Part shown: positions 34,157 to 47,122 of the stretch, in pieces
How positions within the stretch are numbered: the first letter of the stretch is position 1
How the letters are laid out: each line of letters starts with the position of its first letter
Source of the DNA: Lytechinus pictus
Taxonomy: Eukaryota; Echinodermata; Echinoidea; Temnopleuroida; Toxopneustidae
Direction: 5' to 3'
DNA length: 64,000 bases
NCBI RefSeq assembly: GCF_037042905.1
Contig: NC_087257.1
Span: 19,550,001-19,614,000, forward strand
The notes under the pieces: generated by a model
What the model was told of the DNA's origin: nothing
Databases searched by the model: none
The model's input: the letters and a program-made list of their open reading frames with translations, nothing else
Translations under genes and position numbers: made by a program

Positions 34157-36629
34157 GTACTTAACGATGTGACATCCTATGGACGGGGTAGTTGTTAAGA
34201 CCTAACTTGCCATTAAAAATACAGGGCTGTAATATTTGTTAGTATTGTAAATCGAATGATGTCATTGGTGAAGGAACTTAGATTATAGTAGTAATAACTA
34301 GATACCTTTCTTAGAGGAAGAGACATCTATGTTGAGGATGGTTGATACATTTCAAAATCTACCTGTGAAATCAAATTTCATGAATATCTCATTAGGTATT
34401 TAAAATCTGTAAATACCAATGCAAAGCATTGCTTTTAATTATCATTAATGGTTCCCATAATTTTCTTTTTTTTTCCATTAATGTTCGTGACACCTTGTGA
34501 AACCAGATAGTTCTGATGATAATAACGTACTCGGCAGCCCAGACATCTTGAACTAGAGTGCAAGATTTTATTTTCTGGAATGAATTCAAAGAATCTTCAA
34601 TATGTTATATCTGTACATCATTACAAACAGTCGTTCTGTTTTGTGTTACTTGCAATTTATGTTTGAGTTTATGTATTATTTTTATGACAGTATACCATAT
34701 ATACTATTTTAGCAATCAATTTATTTTGCGCGTTGTTGAATGTAGATTAAAACCGAAATTTGATTTCGCTATACAATTTTGTTGATTGTTTTGCTTGCAG
34801 TTGAGAATGTCCTTTGGAAGGTGACATAAAAAGTAATTCAAAGATCACGTTTATCTTTACAAAGTTTGATCTGAATAATAAGAGAAAATCAATAAAGCAC
34901 AACATTGATAATTTCGTATATGAAATAACATATTCAACATACGATTTTCCTTTTATTTCTCTCACTGTCACAAAACAATGCTGATAATAATTATATTATG
35001 CAAGTGAGTGAGTTGACGCAACAATATCAAACACTTATTTTATCATTTGACATATTAAATATTCCCTTTTTCTCTTAATAATGTAAAACTTGATTTGATT
35101 TAATGTGGATTCGTAAAGACCAACGTTATTTGATTTATCTCTGTTATTTATTGAATTCAACTTGTTTTTTATATGGGCTTGGCCTTTAAAACTAAGATCC
35201 TTTTTTTCTTTAATTTGTTTATATTTATTTTGACGACATTTTACCATCCAGATCGCAGACGCTTTCTGCAACTTTGAGAATATATTGGAAAAAAACCCGT
35301 CAAATTACAGTGGACAGATTTCCAAGGCTTTCAATGCAAAGAATCTCCGCGTTATTAAAAACGTCTGCGAAGTGACAGCTAAAATGCCCTAATAATATTG
35401 TATAAGATCTGCTCTCATCAGGAGCCGCGCAACCGGGGACATCAGCCCTTAAACATTAAAGATTCATGTACTAAAAATGTGGAAAGGACAATCAACTTTG
35501 ATTATACATGTTCACCCCCCCCCCTCACACACACACACGTTTCGCACACACCTCCCCCGTTTTCAAAATCATTCCGCCGCCCCTGCTCCTCGCACCGCCC
35601 AATCTCGCCTCCTCCCCTCTCCCTCGTTTTATAAAATATATATGTATATAATCAAGTGAGATGAAAGTTAAGGACATAAAATTGACTCGATGAGTCAAGA
35701 AAACGGTGGAGTCATCGTTTTGATAAAGTAAACGAAAGGTAATCCAACCTGATATAAGCTTTCTAAATGTGAAAATAATAAACAGGAATTATTGTTGAAA
35801 TATCAACAACATTAACGCTGAAAAAAATTGATAACGTGAGTAATGGGAGATTTATGGATTTGAGAAATAAATGCAAAATATGCCAAACCGGAAAATTTGT
35901 GTGATAAGCCAAATTGACAACATAATTAACAATTCGGAGTAAAAGCATCCGAGTCATCAGCAGATGTAGATATTTTCATAATGCTTGGAGTAGACTTCAA
36001 TTCTATACCCACAAGAACATGAGGGGGCTCGCTAGCTCCAGCCATGAAATTCAACATAATCATAGATGTTTTATCTTACACTTTGACATTGGACAACATC
36101 AAAATAGTATGCGACTTTTTGAACGTCGGATAAGACATTAGCAAAATGTAGGAAACATCGCGGAGAGGTCGTGTTGGGTGAGGTTTTCTTCGGTTACCTT
36201 CAATCCCGTTGCAGTCAAGAAGAATCCCATCGCGTGTAAACAATTTGTTCCGTATTAATTTTCAAATCCTATCTGTGTCCGATACCTTCCATTAGCATCA
36301 GGTGCGGAGGGTGTCAGTTGAGTAGGTGCGTCAATATACGAAGAGTTTGATGTCAATATGAGCTACATCCAAATATATCCATACAAATAGTCAAACTCGT
36401 CATAGTTCCATCAAATTTGCGCTGACAATGTTGAATGGTTAACGCAGCTTGTGTCTAAAAATATAGATACATAATTTTAGGTGAATGTGGATAAATCAAC
36501 GAATCCTGAATTACCATAGTTGTTTTAGCTCGTTTTAGAATTAAACCTAAATTTTCAATCAAGATAGCTCATTTGGGAATTGAACCTTAATTTGTACTCC
36601 AGTTTCGCAAACTTCCAAAAATGCATTTA
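34157..36629. other. 3' flank of gene 2 and intergenic DNA
   Basis: AT-rich DNA with no supported exon. It contains the candidate poly(A) signal of gene 2, a C- and CA-rich patch around 35512-35635, and otherwise unique-looking sequence. Short open frames here have no domain and no splice support. Confidence 0.5.
34891..34896 (+). terminator. Candidate polyadenylation signal of gene 2
   Basis: AATAAA lies 735 bp after the stop codon of gene 2 in an AT-rich 3' flank. It is the first canonical hexamer I noticed. No cleavage site can be proven from sequence alone. Confidence 0.4.
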
Positions 36630-37727
36630 TAAACTCCTTAAAGTTTTTAGTAAATATCAATGTGCAATTAATATCAAAGAATAGAGCATTTAATTATCTT
36701 TAAAATGATACCCTACATGATATGATTATGGTTCACATGGAGATGCAGTGCCTTGAAATGTGGGGGCAAGGTCAAAATTCAAAAGTTGCAAAATGACACA
36801 ATATTGAAAGTCACTGTTCTTTTTTCAGTGGTGATGAGTGAGTTTCTCAGCGTTTTTTTTTTATTTGATCGGTAATTCCTCATCGGTTTTAGTAAATATC
36901 AATGTGTAATTAATATAAATGAATGGATCATTTAATTTTCTTTAAAATGATACCCTACATGACATGATTATCGTTCACATGGAGGTGCAGTGCCGTGAAA
37001 TGTGGGGCAAGGTCAAAATTCAAAAGTTGCAAAATGACACAATATTGAAAGTCACTGTTCTTTTTTCAGTGGTGATGAGTGAGTTTCTCAGCGGTTTCTT
37101 TTAATTGTTTTAATGCACCTTAACATCAACATTAACATGGAATCAAACACACCTCTGCACAAGCAAAAAACATAACAAACAAGCAAACATGCATGGGTAT
37201 TTCAAACCACGACTCAAACCATGTTATCTCACAGAATCATCACTACAGAAACAGGGGCTTCATTTGAATGGATTTTCATCTCTATTGACACAGACAAAAG
37301 AATCAAGTTCTGTATTGACCCTTCATGACTATTTCTGCTCGTTTTGCAGCTTTTCAATTCAGACCTCATCCAACACTTTTGAATCCTGCTCTTTTCGTGA
37401 TGGCATGATCATAACAAGCATGGTATCATTTTAAAGAAAATTAAATGATATTTTGAATGATATCAAATATGCATTGTGTAATAATGGGAGTTGGGATAAA
37501 TTAATGGCCAAACTGAGATTTCCAAACTTTTTTTGCTCGTTTTGCAGCTTTTCAATTCAGACCTCATCCAACACTTTTGACTCCTGCTCTTTTCATGATG
37601 GCATGATCATAACAAGCATAGTATCATTTTAAAGAGAATTAAATGATCTTTTAAATGATGTAAAATTGGGAATTGGGAGAAATCAATGGCCAAACAAAGA
37701 TTTCCAAACTCTTTTTGAGGGGTTTAT
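36630..37727. mobile_element. 1.1-kb inverted-repeat-bounded element, copy A
   Basis: The element starts with AAACTCCTTAAAG and ends with the inverse CTTTTTGAGGGGTTTATA. Its left part holds two tandem copies of a 210-260 bp unit (with ATGATACCCTACATGA and TGTGGGGCAAGGTCAAA). Its right part holds two copies of a unit with TTCAATTCAGACCTCATCC. Copy B at 62110-63272 has the same order. No transposase is visible, so it is probably a non-autonomous DNA transposon. Confidence 0.75.
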
Positions 37728-40700
37728 ATACATGTGTATTTCGATTCCAATTTCTAAGATAAATATAACTTACAATCATACAGATATTATTCTAATTTCA
37801 TTTTATACTTTAACATTGTTTTTGTGAGCGCTTTGGACCATTGTGAGAAAGGGGCAGTACATAAATGATAAATGATGAATAATAATAATGAATCAATTTG
37901 GCCGAAAATGGATCTAGCTCCTTATGGAACTAAGCTCCTCATATGCGCGCGGGGTTGAGAAGACAATAGAGTGCTAATAGCAGACGCTTCAGAGGCGTGA
38001 CTAAAATACGAGCGTAGGTGTGGTAATCCTTTACGAATTTTTAATTGCTTTTTCTCACATCGGGCAAGAACGCCTGGAAAAAAAGGTGAGTCCAATTCAG
38101 AATACTTCTAAAAAGGGAAGTTTTGATTGAAAAATAATATATTAGAAATCGTCAGAAAATGAGGATAATCATTGCAATGTTTGGTTCTGTGGCGTTGCCG
38201 TAATGAATTCGGAATGCCATGAACACACCACGCAACGGGGGATATAGGCCTACCAGTAGAAAAGTTGGAGCAAAATACGCTTTGATAAAAGACAAGCTCA
38301 CCAAAACAAGTTTATTTTCCCTAATCGAGAGGATTCAAATAAGATTAACACTAATAATGTTATCCAACTTCATTGTCAAACAAGAAAGTCATGGCATTTA
38401 AAATTTTCATTTTTCCCAAAACAGTTAAGCACGCAGCGCCTGACATTGCAAGTCAGATAGTCGATGATGTCACATGCAAATTATTTTGTAGTAAATGAAT
38501 ATTTTCAAGTACTTAATTTTTTGTAGATATGATTTCTAATTATTTTGTATTGAATTCTAATATTTCCGGTGGGTTGTCTTGATCACGAAGTATTCAAGTC
38601 GTCTGGTTACCGCATTGATTAAGCAAAATTATTGAAATATTTCTTATTTCATAAAGCAAACCACAAAAGTTATAGTCAGTCAAATCATTCGCTCATTTGA
38701 GTCTTAAGCATCATTGTAAATATTGTTTTGTTTTTCTTCTGATTTTCATGAAACGTTTTGTTTTATGTTCGCATGATATTCCTCTGTTCTTAGCCTAATC
38801 AACTCTCCCAGGAAAATATCGATTAGATATTTTGTTCTATCATGTTGTCTATTTTTTTGCAAATGCAATATCAATTCGTCTATATATATTTCAGTTGTTT
38901 TCTATTGTACTTCATTTGTATTTTTTATATATTTTTGTAATAGAAATACGAAAAATGAAATGATTATTCTGAACTATCGTAATAAAAACCACTAATGGGA
39001 AATATAATACATGTGCACGAATCAAACATCATGATGCTGAATTAATACCAGTAAAATATAAAGAGATCCATATGGTGAGGTTGATCAAAGCAGGCTTTCA
39101 TTTTTTTTTAACAAAAACGGAAACATCTGGTTAAAATATGTATACATGTATATCATTTATTCAGGATTTAAAGGTAATTTTCTTTCAATAACAAAACTCT
39201 GTTCATCGCAAGTTCTTGGCAACAGCATTTAATAAATATCTCCCAATATTGGAAGGCACCCAACCTATTGTAAAAGTTTTTTTAAAGACTTTTTATTTAG
39301 ATTTTGCACAGAGAACGACATCAAGGGGACAGGGGACCTCAACAACTTAACAAAAACTATACATTTCGTAAACCAAATAAATAATCAACATTTTGGTTGT
39401 TTAAACTTCTTATTGTTATGAACCCCTCCCCGTTCTCTCACTCCCCACTCACGCCCCCCCCCCCCCCCCATTCTCTCTCTCTTTCTCTATCAACGTCCCC
39501 CTTCATACCACTCCCCCCTTCCGATTTCTCGCTTGATTTCTGTCTCGCCACTGGTGACGTGTGTAACATCATTCGATTCGTCATCGCCCTAATGATGCCA
39601 TGTGCTGGAACAAAACAGTTGTCGGTGAATTGATTGATATTACGAACTGTGTATCGTGGGAGACAACACAACAGGAATATTGATATGTAGGTATTGCAAA
39701 TAAGGAGACAGTTAAGATTGTAACAAGTCGCATCATAATGCTATTCTGTGTCGGGATGTGTGCGAAGATTGTGTGTGTGTGTTCTTTTGCAAGCAAACCA
39801 TTACAAGAGTTGGGAAGATAATTGCAGCTTTGCCGCAAAATAATCAAAGACTTACCTCAGCAATGCATGTGAAAGGATAAACACAAATCCTTGAAAATCT
39901 GCTTCAAAGAACTTGACCTTTGAAAAAGTAAAATATGAAAGTATCCAGAATATTCAGATGTTGTCCCTGTGCGTATATAGGATGTAGTGTTGAACGAAGT
40001 TTATACCCAATGTAAGATTGAATTGATATATATACCCAGCGTTTTAAATTTTAATAGGTGTACATGAAAATGTTTGATAATCAAAATAAACAAAAATACG
40101 ATACGTTCATATTATAGCCTACTTGTAGATTCTGTCATGGTGACTTAAAATGTACATGTCATGCGACACTTTCTTTTCAATTTGTATCTGCTTCGCAGAA
40201 GTATTAGGTTTGGCCATAGGGAATGGGGTATGAGGTCTGCGAGCACCCCCCCCCCCCCTCCCCCAAAAAAGTCACAACGATAATAATACGTTTCAAGGCC
40301 AGAAAAAATTAGGAGGAAAATGAATAAATTTGGAAACGAAAAAGTGAAATGATACATTTCTTCATATTAGATCAAAATTATTATTGGTAAAAAGATCAAA
40401 ATTTTAATTTAGATAAGTAGTAATTTGAACATTATCGTTTTTATGGGAGCAATGTTTCGGGAAAAGAATGTAATAGAGTCGTGTCATGTACATTGAAAAT
40501 GATTCAACTTGAAGATCCTTTAATTATGAATTAACCATTAAGCACCTGTTTACCGTTGATTAGATTGTAATTTGGGAATCTGGAGCGCCAAACGTATGAG
40601 CTCACTATGCGGCTCTATTTTAGCCAGTGTCTGTCTCCGTATCCATGAATGTTGCGGTCTTGTAGTAGGAGGGGAGAAAAAGAGGACCGGATCTAGGGAA

Positions 40701-41892
40701 AGGGGTGCAAATAATGAAAACCGATGGGAAGGGGTGTAGTGAAGGTAGGGAGGGGAAAGTGGGGAGAAATAAGGAGAAGGGGGAGTGGAGAGGGGAAAAG
40801 GGGAGGGTTTGCACGTCAGGGGACACGGTTCAAAAGGGAGGGTTCGTGTTGGGGTGGTGATAGCCGACGAAGGGAGGTGGGGTGGGGGAATCATGATATG
40901 ACTTGGAGAAGTTTGGAACAGGGTGAGATGTGGAGATTGATTGGGAAAGGTGACATAAGAGGTGTAAGAAAAGTGGGTTATAGACAATGATAGAGAGATT
41001 GAGAGAGAGAGGGGAGAGGTGGGAGGAGCCTTCGCACATGGCATCGTGTGCCAAGGGACCTATTAACCAGTTTACGCTTATTAGTAAACTAAATTTACGC
41101 TCGACACTCTTTGGCTGCGTATCGTAGATTATTACTACGCGGTCCCTCAATCCAGCTATGTGCTCGTGACATGCAGGATACCTTATTGGAACATTCGAAT
41201 GGATAACCGAGTGCCGTGTTTTATTCAAACTATATTTTGATTTTCGTAAACCATTTTGCCGCTATTCTGGAAAAAGGACACCTATCATCGTTTGACTCTT
41301 AATTTGTTTTGATCATGAACGATTAGAGACACCGTCAATATTTTTTTCACAGGTAACTGTATACATGTGCTTCTAATATATCTTTCATTTAAAGTGAATA
41401 TACGTGCAGTGAGTAGTTTTCCATGCACACTAAGAATAAAATATATATCTTGCGCCTCACTGAAACACAATTTAAGCGGCACTTGTTTTGTGGGAGGCAG
41501 TTTTGTACCCTACACAACTACATACAGACCCTCATTAATGTGCAGATGGGGGCTTGGGGCGCTCCCCCCCCCCCCCCAGAAAGAAAAAGTCACGAGCAAG
41601 AAAAACAAAGAGAAAGTGAAAGAAAAGAGAGAAGGGCGAAATATGATCTGATTATTGTGTCTAAATCCATCACAATTTGGATTTATGTAATAAAGATGTC
41701 AACATTTTGCTCGCTCCCACCTTTTTTAAAATAAATTTTGCCCAATACGCCATATCTGTCCCCTCCCATTTGTGGGGCTCATTGCGCCATTGCTGAGACC
41801 CTTTCGCACCTGTTTTACCTGGAATGTCCAAATTTACCCAGAAAGTGTAGGAATTTTACACGTATATTAATACAAAACTAGACACATTGTTT
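37728..41892. other. Intergenic DNA without supported gene
   Basis: Mostly AT-rich. Includes a LINE- or SINE-like tail near 37815-37890 (GCGCTTT..., CAGTACATAAAT, then AAT runs), C-rich runs at 39455-39470 and 40246-40258, and a purine-rich tract at 40655-41030. Open frames inside the purine tract lack domains and are low complexity. Confidence 0.5.
40655..41030 (+). repeat. G- and A-rich (polypurine) tract
   Basis: Long GGGGAAAAGG-, GGGAGGGG- and GAGAGAGAG-type runs on the plus strand, with clustered G-triplets between 40735 and 40880. Such tracts can form G-quadruplex or triplex structures. Composition is seen directly; structure is inferred. Confidence 0.6.
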
Positions 41893-42290
41893 TGTAGTGA
41901 GTCGGGCTGTGACATCACTCATTGGCTCTACTGATTTTAACACCGACATTTTCTTCTGTTTTTACAAAAAACAAGTGGAATGCCTCTGGCGGTCTCACCT
42001 GCATCACGCGATTCAATATAGTAGCAGTGCTGACTTTGAAAACTACTATAACTCGCACAAGATGTTCAGTGATACTTGGTTACTCTTATGTCCACGCTTT
42101 ATGAACTAGACCAATACACTTACAGAGATATGATGGTAATTCAACAAATACCCCCAACATGGCCAAAGTTCATTGACCTTACATGACCTTTGACCTTGAA
42201 CATGTGACCTAAAACTCGCACAGGATGTTCAGTGATACTTGATTACTCTTATGTCCAAGTTTCATGAGTTTCGTGAGACAAAAATCATGA
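41893..42290. repeat. Interspersed repeat with two 162-bp units and nuclear-receptor-like half-sites
   Basis: ACTCGCACA(A/G)GATGTTCAG, followed by TGATACTTG(G/A)TTACTC, occurs at 42051 and again at 42213, a period of 162 bp. Between them lie four TGACCT hexamers at 42174, 42184, 42191 and 42205. The two at 42184 and 42191 form a perfect DR1 (TGACCTtTGACCT). I recall similar repeats from several marine invertebrates, but this is not verified here. Confidence 0.6.
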
Positions 42291-42930
42291 AGTAGAAATA
42301 TAGCTTTCTTTTTAGCGCCTAGTGATTTATGTAGAAAAATAAGAAAATTTAATCAATTTTGATTATGCATTATTTGTGCACGATTTATTGTACAAATTCA
42401 TCCATCAGCACCTGCAATATTAAAGGGCATGTATGCCCGTCATAGCACTGTGAAGAAAAATCATAGATTTTAAGAATTTCAATTAAATACTTAAATCAGT
42501 GCCAATAATCACTCAAAGATTGAGCCGATTAGTATTTCAAATATTTTCAAATTGTCGCCTTGATAATTTCGCGTCTTTACACCCCCCCCCCTCCTTGAAC
42601 GGGTAATATGTATTGAGATGCATATTCGACTGTAACACTAATTTATCCTTTTTTGTTATAGGAAATTAAGTAAGATACCTCATATCCTATTTAGACAGAT
42701 TAGGTTCTAACAGGGTACAAATTAATCTTCCTGCTCCTTATTCATTGTTCGTATAACTCTATGTAGGAAATTGGAATATGACTCATCATTCTTAATTCAT
42801 AGGCCTATCTATCGGTGACATTTTCACAGCTTGCTTAATTAATTCTTCCATCCTTTAATCCCATCCTTCATGCCATCCTTTTTATTGAAGTCGAATAAGT
42901 GTAATCGTAAACGTGGCATTTCACACATCT

Positions 42931-43482
42931 GGGGCCCGGTCTTACAAAGAGTCGTGATTGATCCAATCAACCTCAACTATAATGCATGGAAACCCATCAA
43001 TTTCAGATCTTTTTTTCCTACAGGGAAATTTACACACTGTCTTCTGTAAACAAATGAGGAAGCACACTGCATTGTCAAGACAACGATGAATGCGTGAATA
43101 ATAATAATAATAATAAAAGCTGGATTTATCAAGCGCATTTTGCCTGAGGATACAAAGTACTGATATTATTGACCCGGCTTTAGCTGCGCTGCCATATAGG
43201 CCCTGAAGCATTCAAGGAATTTCTTCCTACCGGGTACCCATTCACCTCACCTGGGTTAAGCGCAGCACAATGTGGGTACATTTCTTGCTGAAGGAAAACA
43301 CGCCATGGCTGGGAATCGAACCCATGTCCCTCAGATTGAAAGACTCGACCACGCCCCCCCCCCCCATATATCATATTTAGGTTTCTTTTCTTTAACAAAC
43401 ATGCATTTTAGTTGTCGGTGTTGCTGGCTTTCCATAGTTGTGGTCGATCGGATCAATCGCAACTCTTTGTAAGACGGGGCCC
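42931..43482. mobile_element. MITE-like element (GGGCCC..GTCTTACAAAGA ends) carrying a nested SINE
   Basis: The left end GGGGCCCGGTCTTACAAAG and right end CTTTGTAAGACGGGGCCC are inverted repeats, and the next ~60 bp on each side also pair (ATTGATCC..ATCAA). A related element lies at 24988-25271. The centre (about 43098-43375) is occupied by a tRNA-derived SINE, so this copy is about 550 bp instead of about 285 bp. Confidence 0.75.
43098..43375 (-). mobile_element. tRNA-derived SINE-like insertion, minus strand
   Basis: On the minus strand the element ends in an (ATT)n tail (plus strand AATAATAAT at 43098). Its opposite end carries the complement of an internal promoter B box (GGGAATCGAACCCATG around 43312-43327). 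GCGCATTTTGCC and TACCGGGTACCCATTCACC resemble the bodies of the other SINEs in this window (around 53560 and 53850). Confidence 0.65.
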
Positions 43483-43741
43483 TGATATGATACATTGGAT
43501 GACCATATGGCCAGCTTCACAACGTGTCTATCTCAAACGTGGCATATTTTCTACACAATTTTTAATTTCATTTCTCGTTCATTAGTGTTCCCCATCCACC
43601 CCCCCCCCCCCGCAATTTGAAAATATGACCCGACTATTAGGATTATTAATCATTGTTTTGGGCCATTCCATCCGATACACATAATTATTCATATATACTG
43701 CACCAGGTGAATACATTTATCAGTACATTCATTGCATATTT

Positions 43742-44045
43742 CAGAATCGTGATGCACGCTTAGTGTTTTCAGTTGGTCACATACATCTCCTCTGATTAGG
43801 GAACTCCACTGGCTCCCTTTTTCACAACGTGTCATTTTAAAACTCTGTCTCTACATTTACAAATTGATTAATAGTAATGGTCCTTCTTATCTTGTAAACA
43901 CAGTTGCTCATCTACGTTCTATTAATGACGGTTTAGTATAGCCGGATCTAGACTTTGGAATACCCTCCCCTCTACCATCCGAACAACACCGACCATATCA
44001 TCTTTCAAACGACAACTCAAGTCGTATCTTTTTCCAAATACCTAG
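43742..44045 (+). pseudogene. Decayed non-LTR retrotransposon (CR1/L2-type) reverse-transcriptase C-terminus
   Basis: Three frames in series read QNRDARLVFS, then IRELHWLPFSQRVILKLC with INSNGPSYLV, then SRLWNTLPSTIR with SSFKRQLKSYLF and a stop at 44043-44045. LHWLP and LWN(T/S)LP...SSFK..LK..LF are the conserved C-terminal motifs of these reverse transcriptases. Frameshifts and lost sequence between the motifs show that it is dead. Confidence 0.8.
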
Positions 44046-44104
44046 TATATACTAAACTATATTCATTTATGTATTGTTTTGATAAATTTTGACTGGCTTA
44101 CCAA

Positions 44105-44225
44105 TCTGGGGCCTGGTGGCCTCAAGTGCTATACTAGAGCTACTGTGAATGATGTGCTGACCGGGCCTGTCCCTTAAATTATTGGTGAACGGAGCAGCAA
44201 GAGGCCACCAGGCCTCACCTGGGAC
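44105..44225. repeat. Fold-back segment after the LINE remnant
   Basis: GGCCTGGTGGCCTC near 44112 pairs with GAGGCCACCAGGCC near 44201, giving a hairpin with an approximately 75-nt loop. It lies just downstream of the reverse-transcriptase stop and may be part of the 3' untranslated tail of that LINE or of a SINE sharing it. Confidence 0.5.
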
Positions 44226-44399
44226 AACTGAGTATACAAATAGGTGATTCAATTTAATGTACACAATTTGATATATATATTTTTTTATTTACATTCTATG
44301 TCTGACAAGTGTAAACGCTGTGATACCTTTGTGTATAGCGCATATATAATAACCATTATTATCATTATTATATTGTACAACAGATGAGTGTAAAACCTT

Positions 44400-44995
44400 T
44401 ATGATTTGGGCGTTCACGTAATCAGTGTTAAAAAACTATTAAAACCGGTGTTCTTGTCAATACAAACAACGGCTATTTCCTATGAACTATAGAGTGACAT
44501 AATATATATTTTGGGCGTTAACATGATTAACGTCAAAAATATAATTATCCCATGCATGAGTTTCCAATCTGATAGACATTTGATAAAGCGTCTTTTCCTT
44601 TCGGTAACAAAAAGCTGCACACAAACTACTCCGTGTTTGGGCCACTTAAACAATAATTAAATAAGAGTTTTGTTCCAAAAAAATAATATTCTCGTTACAA
44701 AACAATTATACTTTAGGGCCTGTGACAAAATAGGCGGAAATAAAATGTGTTCGATGTAATGGGCGTTTACATAATTAGAGTTTAAAAAACCTATCAAAAT
44801 CAGGGAGTTTTGTTACCAACAATAACATTTCCTATACAAAAAACGGAAGTTTCGAAGGAACTGTAGTAGTTTGGGCGTTCACATAATTAATGCCAAAACA
44901 TATTAAAATCAAAGAGTTTGTTTCCAATAATAATAATATATATGTATTTTAATTACAAAATCGGATATTAGGTAGAAACTGTAGCAACAAAGTAG
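44400..44995. repeat. Four diverged copies of a TTTGGGCGTT-type unit
   Basis: TTTGGGCGTTCAC(G/A)TAAT or a close variant occurs near 44407, 44511, 44760 and 44872, each followed by ..TAAAAAAC.ATTAAAA and, in three copies, by GAGTTTTGTT-like sequence. The spacing (104, 249, 112 bp) suggests an old tandem array with lost members. Confidence 0.55.
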
Positions 44996-47122
44996 GGGGA
45001 ATGAATGATTGTCCAACAATCATGATAATATTGGTAAAAATGTGAAAATAGGGTTAAAAGGCAAGAAAAATCGTCAGATTTGACGTCATTTTCGTGTTTG
45101 GGTAAAAACATCTACCCGACCTCGTATTGAGTGAACCTGTGTGTAGATCACACAAAGCTCGTGGCAGCAGGATTGTTTTCAATTCCACAAGATATCACGT
45201 TTTCTTACGAAGAACACATCTGTTGAATAGGTGAAGGATCCTGTTTCAACGAAAATAAAGCAGATGTCAAAAAAATAAGTAAATAGAATGTTCTTTTCAG
45301 AGTTACAAAAATGGAACAGTTCCTTAACAGTGCGTTCTTTTAGATTTGAGGACGACGTCCTTCCAAATATATAAGAAAAGACTATCTTCATTTTATTTGC
45401 TTTACAATGATAGATAATTCTCTCTTTTTTATGACGCAATCTGGAAATGCCAAAAGTCGAAGTAACATTTGGGGTGAGGTTTTTGTGGCAACTTACACTG
45501 CTATGTAAGAAAGTGTGGCGGCTTTAAAGTACATTTTGTCAAATTTCCCCATTTAAAACCAAGTTAAAATTTTTAATCGAGTTCCGGGTCTGATGCAGTA
45601 GTCACATCAACTTAGCTACATGTATTTCTGACCAACTGAAGTTGTTTCTGTGACTCAGAGTCCCAGATGCTCACTCCTGGTCGAATTCAGGTCTTTTTCG
45701 TTTATATGTTCTTTTTAAAACAAGAATGCGTATAGCATTTTCATCTATTTGAATGCAGGATAAAACAGCATTGTATATTAAATGCCTTACTCAGGGGCAT
45801 AGGTGCCGCGGTCGGGTTTCGAACCCCGGACTTTCCATGTACAGTCAGGCGTCTTAGAAAATGCACTCAGCCATGGCACCTCCACTGCCCCGGGCACGAA
45901 ATTATTTTTCCTACCGAAGTTCCGGTCCCCAATATGAATATTACGGTTGTCTGTTGCGTGCGTTCAGCATCAGGATACACACGTATTCAACATAAATTCA
46001 TGTTTGTTTTTTATTGTGTCATAACCTCTTTCGTCGCATGCTGAAAACTTACTTTGTATCTCTATTATATTCATTGCACAGAGAGGCATCATGTTTAGTG
46101 TAGGTGATATGCTAATGCTTATACTCATAGATGGTAACAGCTGCGGCGGTGAACAACTGTTTTGAAGATGAGATGCCAATTTATGATAAACCGTGAACTA
46201 TCACAATTATGATAACGTACTCTCCCATCTCTCTCTCTCTCCCCCTCTCTCCCTCTTCCTATCACTCTCTCTCCCTCCTTTCTTTATTCATTTTACTTTC
46301 CCCGGCCCACCCCTCTCTTTGCTATAGTGGCGGCACCAAGAGAGGGGGCCATGGGCCGGGTATCTGCCACCAGTTGCAACCCCCCCCCCCCCGAAATTTT
46401 GAATGCTTATGGAAAAAATGTAATTTGTAAAAACTAGGTATATGCTGTCACTTTAAATACATTTTCACTTGCTCCCTTCCATTTGTCCCCCCCCCCCCTA
46501 GCTTCCCTATAGACATCCTGGTTCTGATATTTTTCGTTTCCACATCTCCCACTCTAACCCCCCCCCCTTCCGATTAGTCTGCAGGCACAGACCCTGATTG
46601 AAAATTTGATTAACGAGTGTGTCTCCAGACAAAAACTAGCACATATAAAACTTGCTGTTGGCCTTCAGTACACAAGGCTAGGCTACAATTCAGACCCTTA
46701 ACTCGATTGAAGGGTTTGCACAGCAGACAGTCTTCCGATATTGACGGTAGCACCATCAGCAAAATGGATTGATTAACCTCTACCTAAACCAGATATAAAC
46801 GAAGGCAGGTATAAATGTTTTCCCTTATGCATCGGTAATTGTCACAATTACATGTAAGTTCATTTCGGAGTTATACGAGTAATGCAGAGTTGGGGACAGG
46901 ATGCCAATGACATGTACTTTGTAGCTGATATTAATCATGATTACCCTTTATTTTAGGTGAATCCCGTCATCGGGTAAACGCTTTTTGCAAGATGTTGAAA
47001 ACCCTGACATGATGACGGAATTGGGCCGTTTTTCATCAAACTAGAATCGAACTCGACCCACCTTGGCAATTTGAAATCGGCAGTGGCCAGAAAATGATAC
47101 AGGGGAACATTGGAAGACCGCA
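44996..47122. other. Intergenic DNA and 5' flank of the GALNT gene
   Basis: No exon supported. Contains a tRNA-like SINE fragment near 45780-45893, CT-rich and poly-C tracts at 46225-46500, and a SINE- or MITE-end-like motif GCAGGCACAGACCC at 46584 that also occurs at 20555. The 5' UTR of GALNT probably occupies the last 100-300 bp; no TATA box is evident. Confidence 0.45.
45775..45893 (-). mobile_element. tRNA-derived SINE fragment, minus strand
   Basis: The complement of a Pol III B box (GGGTTTCGAACCCCGG at 45814-45829), followed by ..GCCATGGCACCTCC, the complement of an A-box-like end, spaced like a tRNA. No long tail is clearly attached. Confidence 0.5.

Noticed and set aside
40550..41228. 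Proline- and serine-rich frames of 132-164 codons on the minus strand
   Set aside because: Translation of a polypurine/polypyrimidine tract. No splice sites, no domain, no start context.
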